From NCBI GenBank assembly GCA_949316235.1, contig OX438751.1:18228801-18292800 (forward strand): a DNA stretch of 64,000 bases, written 5' to 3'. The stretch is from Oegoconia quadripuncta (Eukaryota > Arthropoda > Insecta > Lepidoptera > Autostichidae). A model generated the notes under the pieces. It was given only the letters and a program-made list of their open reading frames with translations, made no database searches and was not told the DNA's origin. Below, one piece after another: positions 13,101 through 25,100 of this stretch (the first letter of the stretch is position 1; each line of letters starts with the position of its first letter). The position numbers and the translations under genes are program-made.

Positions 13101-16100
13101 CAAAAATAAAATAATAATTAAGCATCAATTTAAATTTAAATGAAATAAAAATAAAATATAAATACAAATGTTCATTATTATATAAGTCAGTCATTCTGAG
13201 CGCCCAACTTAGCACAGGTGGTGTTATTGCAAAGTATAGTTTATAACAGTCATACGCTAATAATAATATGATAGTACAATTATTGTTATATTTTAATTGT
13301 AGCATATATGTGTTGATTTTAATTTTGTGTTGTGTTATCTTTGGAAGTGTAAGTGTTTGTGTAGGGTTAGGAAATAATAGATAAGTGGGAATAAAGGGAA
13401 GGGACCAAATCAGTTGATACATGAGCATCATACTATAAAAATAAGACAAATATTCCATGCATAACGCTAATTTGTTTTTTCTCCATCCAATCTCAGTTTC
13501 TTCAAGTCCAAAGACGTGCGTATGATTTTGGGTGGAAAGTTGTCGTCTTGTCTCACGTAAATCTTGCCATTCCTGACCCAGACGTGACGAAACCCCAGAT
13601 CTGCGCAGGTCGCTCTGGTCTCCTTAAACAACAACTTATTATCAGCAGTCAAGTGTTCGTTCAAAAAAATCTTCTTCGTGTTCCCGGGTATTCCGATCTC
13701 GCCGGAAGAACAGCCCTTCCTCCTCCGTATGCCGCTAATAAGGTGGTCTCTCTTTGAGATAGTGGTGAGTTTGGCGACTATAGGCTTCGGGAGATTGTTG
13801 ATGGTTTTAGGTGAAACTCGTACAGCGAAGGCAATCTCACATGGTGTCAGCTCAACGTTCAGTGTTTTTGCAAGCGAAAGTATTATTCCAGGTAAGTCCT
13901 CACTCCTCCTTTCAGGTATACCAAAAATTTCGATGTTATGCGATCGTGCGTTTTGCTCGTAGGTGTTTAGTTTTAATTTTAAGTCTTCTAAGGTGGTGTC
14001 CCTCTCCTTTAAATATTTGATGTCGGCCTTTACAAGTTTTATATCTGACTGACAGGTGTTCGTTATCCTCGTGACATCATCATATTTTTTGGATAAAAAT
14101 GTGTGGGACTCGTATAAATCGCCGTATTTTTCCGTAATTTTGGTGACTTCCGCGGAGCAACGTTCTATGGTTTTAGTCAACCCGTTAATCTTTTCTTCTT
14201 GAGCTTTATATGTGTTATTAATGGATGCTAATATAGCTAACTTAAAAGCATCCAGACGTTCATTTTGTTCTTCGCGTGAACGGTCTAACTCAGTTTTAAA
14301 TAGCTGAAATATGCGATTTAAGGAATCATATTGCATAGGGTCCCCCGCAACCAGCAAGGGAATGTCATGGTCGGGGGGGGGGTCGCATGAGTCGACCGGA
14401 GATGGATTATCGTTAATCAGTCGCCTATCGTCGCCGGCGCTGCCAGACGCACAGCCGCTCGGTTTACGTGGTGTGTTATTCGGCGTGTTAGCCATAGTTT
14501 TATGTGACGAGTTCGTGTTGCAGCATGGACCCATCCAAGTGGCCCTAATATTCGATCTCATTTTTCTAAATCTCTCTTTTGTAACGCCAGCACAATGAAA
14601 GTGGTATAGCTTTTGGCATATAGAACATATTAGGTCTTCTTGGTCGAATATGTCCTTACTGCATTGTACACAAATTCCGCAAGATGTCATGTTCGTATTT
14701 ATGTGTTTCAAGTGAATATAATATTAGACGAAAAATTCACGTCACAGTACCTGTGTTTGTGTGCGACTTGTTTGGCGGCCCGGCAATCAACTCGGCTGAT
14801 AGTCGTGTCGTAGTACGAAGGATTTCCTTACAATATGACAGGTAACGGACTTTTCTTGGCTTCCAATCTTCTAAAATCTGACACTTTTCAGGTGAATAAT
14901 TATGTTATTCGTATAAAATTTAATCAAAATAAACAGAGAATTCAGAATCAGCTGCTAACTCCAAAAGTGCGAGGGTAGATTTATTTTTATTTTTATTTAG
15001 AGGGTAAATATGTGAGTATTTTTAGATTATTAGTGATAATTTGACCCAATACTTTAGTAGATTGTGGGTGTCTCAATTGTCAGTTGATTGGAATCGCCAG
15101 CCTGCAACCGCGCATGTAATCGTAAGCGCAAATTTTAAAAATATCTGTCTCAACCCAATGCCGACCGCACGCCTGTCTACCTACACTTAAAATACCTGTC
15201 AAATGCGGCAAACGCCTGTCATATGGTCACCTTACCCGCAGTACTTCAAAACGTGGGTAGCGGTTACATTAAATAAACTTTAAAGAAACGTATATTCGTT
15301 CTGAATGTCTTGTGCAGCCTATTTCTGAGGATTGTCTATCTCTCTGGCTCATCATTACTTAGCATAAGGTGGTAAGACCAAGCGCGTGCCGTAGCGTGCC
15401 TAAATGTGGATTAGTCAATAATGTTGTTCGATTGGAGCGCTATTACCTTCGACGGGAACGGGAAGTTGTTAATCATTTCATGTTCGATACAACTTGCCAC
15501 AAAGTTTGGTTAAAGCTGTCAATTTAGTCTAGCGGGACTAGAACTTTGTGACTGATTACTTGATACACTTGTTGATTTTTCGTTGGTACATAAAGATTCT
15601 ACCATTGGACAATATTAGCTAGAGAATAGAAAGCGTGGCGTGATAAAGGAGAGGTCATCAACAGTTGGGGCAGTACAGATAGGGGCTAATAGCGATTTTA
15701 GGCCCGTATTAATAAATCGTTCTCAAGACTGAGATGACCTTAAGTAGACACTTGAGAATCTGTTGCATATTAAAACAGAATCAAAAAAAATTGTATTGAG
15801 ACTGAGATGCGAACTCAATCTCAAGATCGATTTATTAATGAAGTCATTAGCGCGGTAATTTTTAAAAGAAATATTTTATTGAAACGATTTTTAAAATTAG
15901 TAGGAAGGACTACCTAACACTGAACTAAATAATTATAAAACTCTTTATACATGAATTGGCATAATGAAACAAAAAGTCTATCCTTATTGGAACGTTTATA
16001 CAATACCTAAAGCTAGCCAGACGGAGTGTCTGGTAACGTTCCCACGATGAATATACGAGTCAATAAATCTCTCACTGTCCGACAAAATCGAATGCGTAAT

Positions 16101-19100
16101 GAGTGCGAGCGAGACATTGATCGAACTAAAGGGAAATAGTGTAGGGAAGAGCAAATAACAAACCGTTCAATTCTTTCGTGGCGACAAGAGGGGCGGGCGC
16201 TGCTGCAGCCACTTTGAGATGCTAAACGCTCGCTCAGAGTATTGTTTGCTACAGAGAGGCCGTTTTATTGCCGATATAGCCCGCACCGCGAGATATTGAG
16301 GAAAACAAGTCTTTACAGCACTCGTAGAAATTGTTTTCGAGGAAATAAATAACTACAGTACAGTCGGGCTGTTGAGAATATAAACTTTTCTTTCAACAAA
16401 TGATTGCTAGTATTAAATATGTGAATGTTTTGTTGCTGTATGGTAGGCCTTCCACGCAACGAATGAGGAAGTGGATTGCCAGTGGATGGTGGACATTGAC
16501 AATCTTGTCTCACCTGATGAAAAGTGGCGATGAAAAAGACTTTCGCGGGTTTTTAAATGTTTCCATTTAATAGTTATTTAACCCTGTCCCAAGGCGATAT
16601 ACCGCGGCGGTGAACGGGAGCGGCCTTACTCGTCGGGTGGCGCGCCGCCGCCGCCGTCGGAACCCGCAACACGCACCGTCACCATGAGCCGGGACCCCGC
16701 CGACTCGCACGGCTTCGGCATCTGCGTCAAGGGCGGTAAGGAGGCGGGTGAGTGTATTGTTTCTTTGTCAGGGGCTGGGAGGAACCTGTGAATCAGGATT
16801 TCGGTTCAGGAGTTGAACACTCTGGCTTCATGTCTTTAGAATCTTAAAATGCAGGTCCACTGCCATTTTCGCCATTACTGAAGAGGATAAACGAGGCAAG
16901 ACACAGGCTACCTATCGGTATGGATTGGGTGATAAAGATTCTGTATCGTTCGGAACTAGGTTGGAGTAGGTACATAAGTGTCCGAATTTTTTTATCAAAA
17001 ATAAATTTAATTAAACACTGTTATTAATTCCAGACACGTTCTGTGAAGAAAAAGTAGAGTAAGAGTTATAAAGAGTATCAAAAGAACGATTCAAAAATAT
17101 GTCGCCCACTCCCCCTTTCCCGCTATCACGCAACTAGTATGACTTACGGTTTGACATGTCGTGATTTGTGGTCTTGCTAAAAAGCAAGACGGTATCTGGA
17201 ACTCAAAATCAAACAAATTTTTACACGGAAAATATAACGGTCTCCTTTAACCATAACTATTATACAACAACTCTTAAAAATAAATACCCTAAAAATAAGA
17301 CGAATTACCTCTAAATAGCCCTAACTTCTATAACTATAAGCCCCAAGAAATACCCGTATCTATTCAAACGTAAATTTAAAGAATTTCTTCGTTCTGTTAG
17401 AGTATATAGGCCCATAATAAAAAAAATACTTAGCTTTTCAGTTATTTTTTTTATATTAGAAATTGAATAATTTCTCGTTTCAGACAGATTGATTTATATA
17501 ACATTAGCCCTAGATAATGGCCCCAAAAAGCCCAATAAGCATATTTCCGCCCTAACTTTGGGGACAAGAGCCCTAAGTTGGGAAACCTGCCTATGACCCA
17601 AAGTCGAAGTTGATAGATGACATATTCGAGGACTGTGAAAACAACAACGCGAACTACTATCAATATTACGCGATACTTCATCGCCGGGTTTATCAAAGCG
17701 ATTCACGTCAAAAGGAAAAGGTTTGTCAACAATCCCATGGGTGAGTGCTTACCTACGCTAATACCGGGCTCTTGCGTCTTTTGGTTATTACAGGGCGAGC
17801 CAATCCAGATGAAACTATCATAAATATTAAGATAGCATACAGAAATATCGACAAGCCACGTGTATTTTTAAGGCACCAATCGATAGAGTCAATATCTTGA
17901 TGACAAACTTTGTGAAAATATAAAATATTTTCTTATTGAATTTTATTAAAAGTTCCTATTGTATAAAAAGTATGTCTGTGTATAATCAGATTCTTAAGCC
18001 CATATTTAAGCATTACAAAAGGTGCTACAAAATATAATCTCCATTTATCATCTTATTATAACATCTTATTACTTTTTCTTGTTTATGGACAAAATTTTAA
18101 ATAGGAATTAGGAGTTTTAATGTTTGACAGAAGATTGTCAGTAGAAAATAAAAATGAGGGTCCCTGGAAAAATGCATGGATATTATCTCAATTTTGTGAT
18201 ATGGTTTAATTAAAAAAATAAAAATAATAAAAAATAAATATATCGGACACTTACACCAATCATCTAGTCCCAAACTAAGCAAAGCTTGTGCTATGGATAC
18301 TAGATAACGGATAAACATACATAAATATTTATATTTATGTATGTTTATTTATTACAGCATTAATAATCACTTTGATAAATAAAACAACTATTTATAGCAG
18401 ATTATTTCAAATTCAAGGATATTTCACTGCCTTCCTCAAAGAAGGCAGTGAAATGTCTTGTTTTGTTAGTAAATTTATTTTTTTAGTTTAGTAAGTTAAT
18501 TTTGTTAGTAAAAGGATCTTAAGATTCTATCCTATATCCTAACAGGATACCTTTCCTAGTTCAGGAATCAGACTACACAAGTTCTAACCGCTCTCATCTA
18601 TTAGTAATAAGATGTCAATGTAGAATAGCGAGAGAAGAGTATACTCATTTAACAATCAATTATATATTTAAGTACTTATTGTAGTTATGTGAATGAGTCA
18701 GTCATCGCTAAATGCTCGAGCAAATGTGCACCGTCACAATTATCGTAGTTATCGATTAGGACCATGTGGTGCGTATAAATAGAAGGAGGCAATCAGGGCA
18801 TTAACTTATTTGCACTACTATACCGGGGCCTAACCGCCGAGAAACAACATTGGATTTCAATAGTAATACATATATTTGAACGTTGTGGAAATGATTAGCA
18901 ATTCTGAATAGTTGACGATTGATTGATAGCTGTGTTGTCCGCGCTTAGTTTCCCGGTATTGATAAATGTTTGTTTTATTTGTTCCAGAGTATAACAATCA
19001 AACCTGAGAACAGTAGTGTAAAGCTACCTTACAATTCCGTGAGGGTTTAAAGTTTTAATGCATTTCGGGTGTCGGGTAAACTTGACTTTCTATATTTACG

Positions 19101-22100
19101 AGTAACAGACTAGATCACATTCGGTAACTATCAAGAAGTGCAGTTGCATCTATCGTAATTGTACTATATGAAGCGGGTAATACCTCACAAGTTATTCGTT
19201 TTAGATTTTTAGACTTGTACGAGGGATTTTACAGGTCTATATATATCTGTTAATAATGATAAATTAAGGTGTTTGAACTCACATCAATCAGCACTTTGAC
19301 ATGAGTACGCAATTGGCATTTTTGTTATTATGATTTATGACACAAATTCATTTTCTATTGACGTGGGCTATCAAGAAATGAATATATAAAACAAGGTTTA
19401 CTTTACGTTGTTGTTTAAATTTAACTTTTCACGATAACCTAAAAATCTTTTAACTACTTTATGCAGAGTGGTACAGTAATATTATAGAGTGTTCCTGTCA
19501 ACATCTAAAGTCTCCTTTTAGAACCGAAATGCTTTCTAAACATTTTCTTTCTTTTCAATGATACTTAAACAAAGACGCAATAACTCTATCTCTGTTAGAT
19601 AGGTTTAAATGCATAGGTAATGTTACAGATTTTGGTAATAAATATAACAAATGTAGGTAGGTAATAAACATAGAAGCACGTAAATAGTTGGTTTCGGTTG
19701 TTACATTTGGAGGCAGCATTAAGCCAAGTTGGTGGTCTAGGGGCGGTTTAAAACATTAACATCGGGGTCGATAACCCTTCTTCACCTTATTCGGTTGTAT
19801 TCAATTGAATTAACTATTTTAAATCCAAAGTTAGGTTTATGCTTCAACAATAAAAGTAACTAAACGAGAAAGCAATCATCATCATATTATCCAAAGGATG
19901 TCCACTGCTGAACATATTTCATCAGGTGAGATTGTAGTCAAACTCGTATTCAGTTAATCATAAAAAAAAATATAGATCTCCTCAATAGATTTCCAGAACG
20001 ACCAGTTAGAAGCAGCTTCCGGCGACCCTTATCAGGTCACCATCGGGGTGTGCGTACATCCTAACAGCGGTTGTCGATGCGTGGTATACACTCTAAAACT
20101 TTATTGCTGCAACGACAATCAATCTTATGCGCTATGTGCCTACTATATTTCATTTTACTAATCCGCTGGGCTATGTTAGTGACTTCATTCTTTTACGGAT
20201 TCTCGATTCGATTATGTAGTGAAACACCGAGCATCACTTTCGCCATAGCTCGTTGTCCGACCTTGAGCTTCTCGTAAGGCCTATAATCAAAGACCACTCA
20301 ATGACATAAGTCATCACTGACTGGTAACGCACATTGATTATAGACTTTCGTTGGGCAAGAAAGCAATAATAGCTATATTAATCAATTATACTGCGATGGG
20401 AGAGTAAATTCCAATAGGAAGGGTCCTTATGATGTCTTCTCCTAGGTCGTAAGAGTACCACGAGTTTCAACCTGAACGTCCTGATGAGAAATCATTCTAT
20501 CCTCGTCAATCGTAAAGATGACACTCGTTAATCGTTTGAAATTCATAATAAGATTCGTGAGTTAGACAACGATGGTCCTAATAATCGTTTGATGAATGAT
20601 GAACCCATCGTTATAGTTACGTAATAGATCTTCAGGTCCGTAGCTATTAAAGAGTTACTCGATTCTAATGAATGCTGCTCATTGTAGTCAAATTCCATGA
20701 AGTACCTACTTAAGTGTTAATTCTTCATACGGAGACACAGAATTAATCTCTAATATTATATTATATCTATAAGCAACTAAGAAAAATTATAACAGTTATA
20801 GCCTGCACGACCTATGACGCACAAATAAAATAGAAGTTAAAAAAAAATAACATTTCGAATTTATTATTGACCGATGATAATATACAGATTGAACTCACGA
20901 TCTAATAACGTTTTATCGAAAGTATTGTTGGTCGATGCCCCCATTTTGTAGATTGAACTCTTGTCCGACTAAATAGTACTCCAAAGCGTCTAACATTCTT
21001 TAAATTCATTTTGTGCTATTAATCGTGTGGTTTCCAGCACGTGAAAATGATTCAAGCAATCCGTCTCTTTCCGTGGGTATGGTAAAGTGACGGGACTGTA
21101 TTAAAAAAACATTTACATATTTCTTGCTCTGTAAGTAGTCACTTACTTCCCTGAATGCCGGGGTGTATGGATATCATTACAGCATAGGTTTCAAACCCTA
21201 CCATATAATGTTATTTTTTAAGTTATGCATTACAGCATAGGTTTTGGAATTTGAAAAAAGAACTGTCATACTCTTCTTCTTCTTCTTATTTTTGAGGATG
21301 GCAACCAGTCAACCTCATTGTCGAGGGACATTACTGCCAGTTTCGAGTGAAAATTTTTATTTATCTTATTTCTTCAGTTTATAGGTCAGTCTCAATCAAA
21401 ACAAGTAATTCGTCGTATACAGAGTCTAGTCACGGTCAAGTCATTCTTCAGTAAAGTGGCAGAATGCTTTACAAAAGATTTTGGCGGCTTCTTGTGGGAA
21501 CCCGAAAGCTCCGTTACGCACTTTAATTTACACTTCCCTTCACCTGTACACCAACACTAACGTTTGCTGCACAATATTCTGCCATTATTAAGCTTCAAAA
21601 GTTAGAATGCACAAATTTTAAGACTTATAAAGAAAAATGCTACTTCACTCGCCGAGTTCCCGCCAAAAAGCCCCTGTCATACTCATACTGCAAGAAGAAT
21701 ATTTCGATTATTTATTCGAATCGGAATCGAGACAATTTATATTAGAATTTATGAAGATTTTATTTTAAATATCGAACTATTTGTTTCGCAGTCACATCGT
21801 ATGTTAGTTGAAATCGATTTAAAAATCAAACTGGCCAGCACGATTTGATGCGCTTGCGTGCCATAAAATCGTGAAGAGTAAAAAAGGCAGCCGACTAGCT
21901 AGGCGCGAAAGTAAATTTTTCGTGTTTTGGAGTTCTTTCTCAAAATTTTTGAAAAATGTCAAGTGACGAAGACATGGATCTAACCCCCCCGATTTTATAA
22001 AAGAACAAGCAAAAACAGTTTTAGAAAATCGATACGAATACGATCGAAATACGACGAATTTATGAAGTGGCGGTCAGAAAAAAAAGTTAAATCTCTTTCT

Positions 22101-25100
22101 GAAAGTGTTTTGATATCATATTTTAATGAATTATCTAAGAAGCTACAACTTGTTTTTACTTACCTCACAATCGATATGTAAAGCAGAGTGTTTACCTCGG
22201 GTGTAAGCATCAATTGCATACTCGGGCTAATTAGCGCCCTCGCTGCGCTCGGGCGCCAAAAACCTCGTATGCAATTGATGTCATACAGCCCTTGGTTAAC
22301 AATCTACTATTAATGTAGCATTAAAGACACCTTAGTCAAATGGTATGACAATAATAGGTTATTATATTATGAGTTGATGACAATTTCCTAGTTGGGCTTT
22401 CGAACTTGACAAATACCTAAAATACTTTTTCTCCCTTTATTGGCTAAACAAAGAATACACTTTTGGTGAAAAAGAAGAGACACGGGATACCCTATAATTG
22501 AATATAATTGAGTAATTAATTACTCATTAATTATTAAATATTCATTGGGGATTCTTTTGAATTTCAGGTTTTCAATTATTTAACTGATAAATTCCAAATT
22601 ATCACTGAAAGTGCATTTACTGCAACTCACTTCATACAGACGTTCATATAAGAAGTTCGATTCTTCATTCATCATCCGAACAGCCAAAGCATGGAACTCC
22701 CTTCCGGCGTCAGTCTTTCTTTGCTGAATCCTACAACCTTGGGATCTTCAAGAGCAGAGGGAATAGGCATTTGCTGGGATCGCCTGCTTCATCTTCGACC
22801 ACATCGTCGCTTTCCATCAGGTGAGATTGTGGTCAAAAGCGAATCCAGTCAATCATAAAAAAAAAAGTTCGTAAATTGATTCGCGATTGTCACGTGTGCG
22901 TTTCCGTATGTTTCAACGGGTGTAGATGTTGTTTCAAGCATTCATTTGTAATAACGTTTGGAACACTTTCAACGTTGGGATATCTCTGCCCACCCCATTT
23001 CGGATGAAGATCATGACGCTATGTACCTATACGGTAGATGGGTGGATTACATCGGTCTGTAAGTGTTTGGGTTTTACGGTTTCCTTGGTATAAAATTGCA
23101 ATAGGGTTTAGCGAACTGAAGGGCCCAACAAAGGCTTATTACGAACATTGCGTGGTCATGAATTTACCGTAAAAATATGTATTTCACGGTAGCTGTTTCA
23201 GGCAATGGTAGTAGAGACCACAATGGTGTAAAGTCAGGTATCCGAGATGTCAGCCATCCGAGACAATTATAATCGCTAATTAAGAAACGTAGTCTCACAC
23301 TATGAGTCTCTTGTAAAAACACAAGGTCACGCTGTTGCTATAGAGCAAGTTATGGCGAGGGCTATGCTCAGTATTTCACTACGTGATAAAAATCAGGAAT
23401 GAAGAAAGTCGTACAAGAGCGAATGTCACCGACATAGCCCAGCGGATTAATAGGTTGAGGTTGGGGCATTAAAATACTAGAGTATAAATCATGCACTAGA
23501 AAGCGCAGCGAATGACGTTCTTCCACAACGTGGGCGGATGATCTAGTAAAGGTCGCGTTAGGCCGCTTCCAACGGGTCGCTCAGGAATTCTATGGTCAGT
23601 AATGAACGTCCTGTGCCTGATATGATGATGATGAATTAATGTGCTCTTTGATATCTCCTTGACCTTTGTACAGTACAACATTTTCTTGTGTATAATTGAA
23701 ACATTGCATATATTTCATGAGCACAATCCCCATTTGCCCAGGTGTAGGTGTGTACATATCGCGGGTGGAGGAAGGTTCAGTGGCGGAGCGCGCAGGCCTA
23801 CGTCCCGGCGACTCGATACTACAGGTCAACGGGACGCCCTTCTCCGGGATATCACACGAGGATGCGCTCAAGGTAATCATTACACTAATTACAATCTAAA
23901 GCTAACGAAGTAAATTGTGATTACAGATAAAATTTAGAACAAGTTCTATGCTTGCATTATTCGATGCCCAATGACTTTGTTCTTTGATCTTGACCCAACA
24001 GCCTTGCCTTTGAAACCAACAGACCGCATCTCGCATCATACGAATCCCGCTAGAGGTAAATGTTTGTGATAAATATGAACCCGAGTGATAGACGTTTTTA
24101 TATAAATATTTGTATATTGTTCCGTTTTATTATCCATTGTTTGGGGCTATATTGGTGTATGTGTCCGTAGTATTTATTTAAATATTAGGTTATTGTTCTG
24201 AACATCCATGAAGAGGTGTTACTCCAGACGTGCCGCTCTTTACGTTACCTCTAATTCCGACAAAGTAGTTTATTCATTCATTCATTATAAAGTGTTTCTG
24301 AAATTCAAATGGCTCTCTTATCTTTCACACAGAAAGATAACAGCGCTGGTAGTGATGTTTATGGCAGAAATACAGCGTAACCTTGGTCGTTGGACAATAA
24401 ATGAAACCCGGGTAATACTACTTTTCAAGGGTAATGTGAAGTAGAAATTTTAAAATATTAGGAGCGAAATAAAGGGTCCACATTTTCAAATAAATGAAAC
24501 CCAACTATACGAAAAGAAAGTAGTAGCATACCCTAATCAAACATGACAATTGAGTTGATTCTGGACCTGTATTTTGACTGGGTAAAGGAAGTTCCAAATT
24601 TCGAATGCATTTTCGTGAGCGAAGGAAACCTATTCGAAATTTGAAATTTTCCTATACCGAATCGAATATTGCCAATCGAACCATTTAGAATACGGGCTCA
24701 TTGACACTTCTCTAACCTAAAATGAATTAAAATGAGGTAAGTACTATTACAAGTTCTCATTATTCTAAAAAGCAAGGTATAAATAAAATAATAAATATTT
24801 CGAACACACCAATTTATCTAGTTTCAAAGTAGGCAAAGCCTATGGATACTAAGTAACGGATAAACAAACATAAATATTTAAATAAACATTCTTGACTCGG
24901 AAAGTTATGTATACTGTATCAATTTCGAAAGCAGGGTTACTACCCAATGCATTGTCGGTCGTCAATTAATTTTAGAAGTTAGTCGAAACCATTGACAACA
25001 AACATGTCAATATCAGTATCAATTATGGAAATGGCACACTGAAAGTTTTGCACTCCGTAGTGCAAATGAGATTTTATGTTTTAATCTTATAAGCGGTACC

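Larger units (their letters stand above)
10131..14830 (-). mobile_element. Near full-length two-ORF non-LTR retrotransposon
   Basis: On the - strand: about 120 bp of 5' leader, ORF1 (14711-13467), a 394-bp spacer holding an extra ORF, ORF2 with endonuclease and reverse transcriptase (13072-10211), then a short 3' region ending in a GT/GC microsatellite and an A-rich stretch (complement of 10131-10149). ORFs are uninterrupted, so the copy is young. It belongs to the Jockey/CR1 superfamily in the broad sense; the clade was not resolved. Ends are approximate; no clear target duplication was found. It sits antisense in dysc intron 3. Confidence 0.85.

Noticed and set aside
14825..14840. TTACAATA near the LINE 5' end as target duplication of TACAAGAT at 10125
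   Set aside because: Only five matching bases; too weak to fix the element ends.
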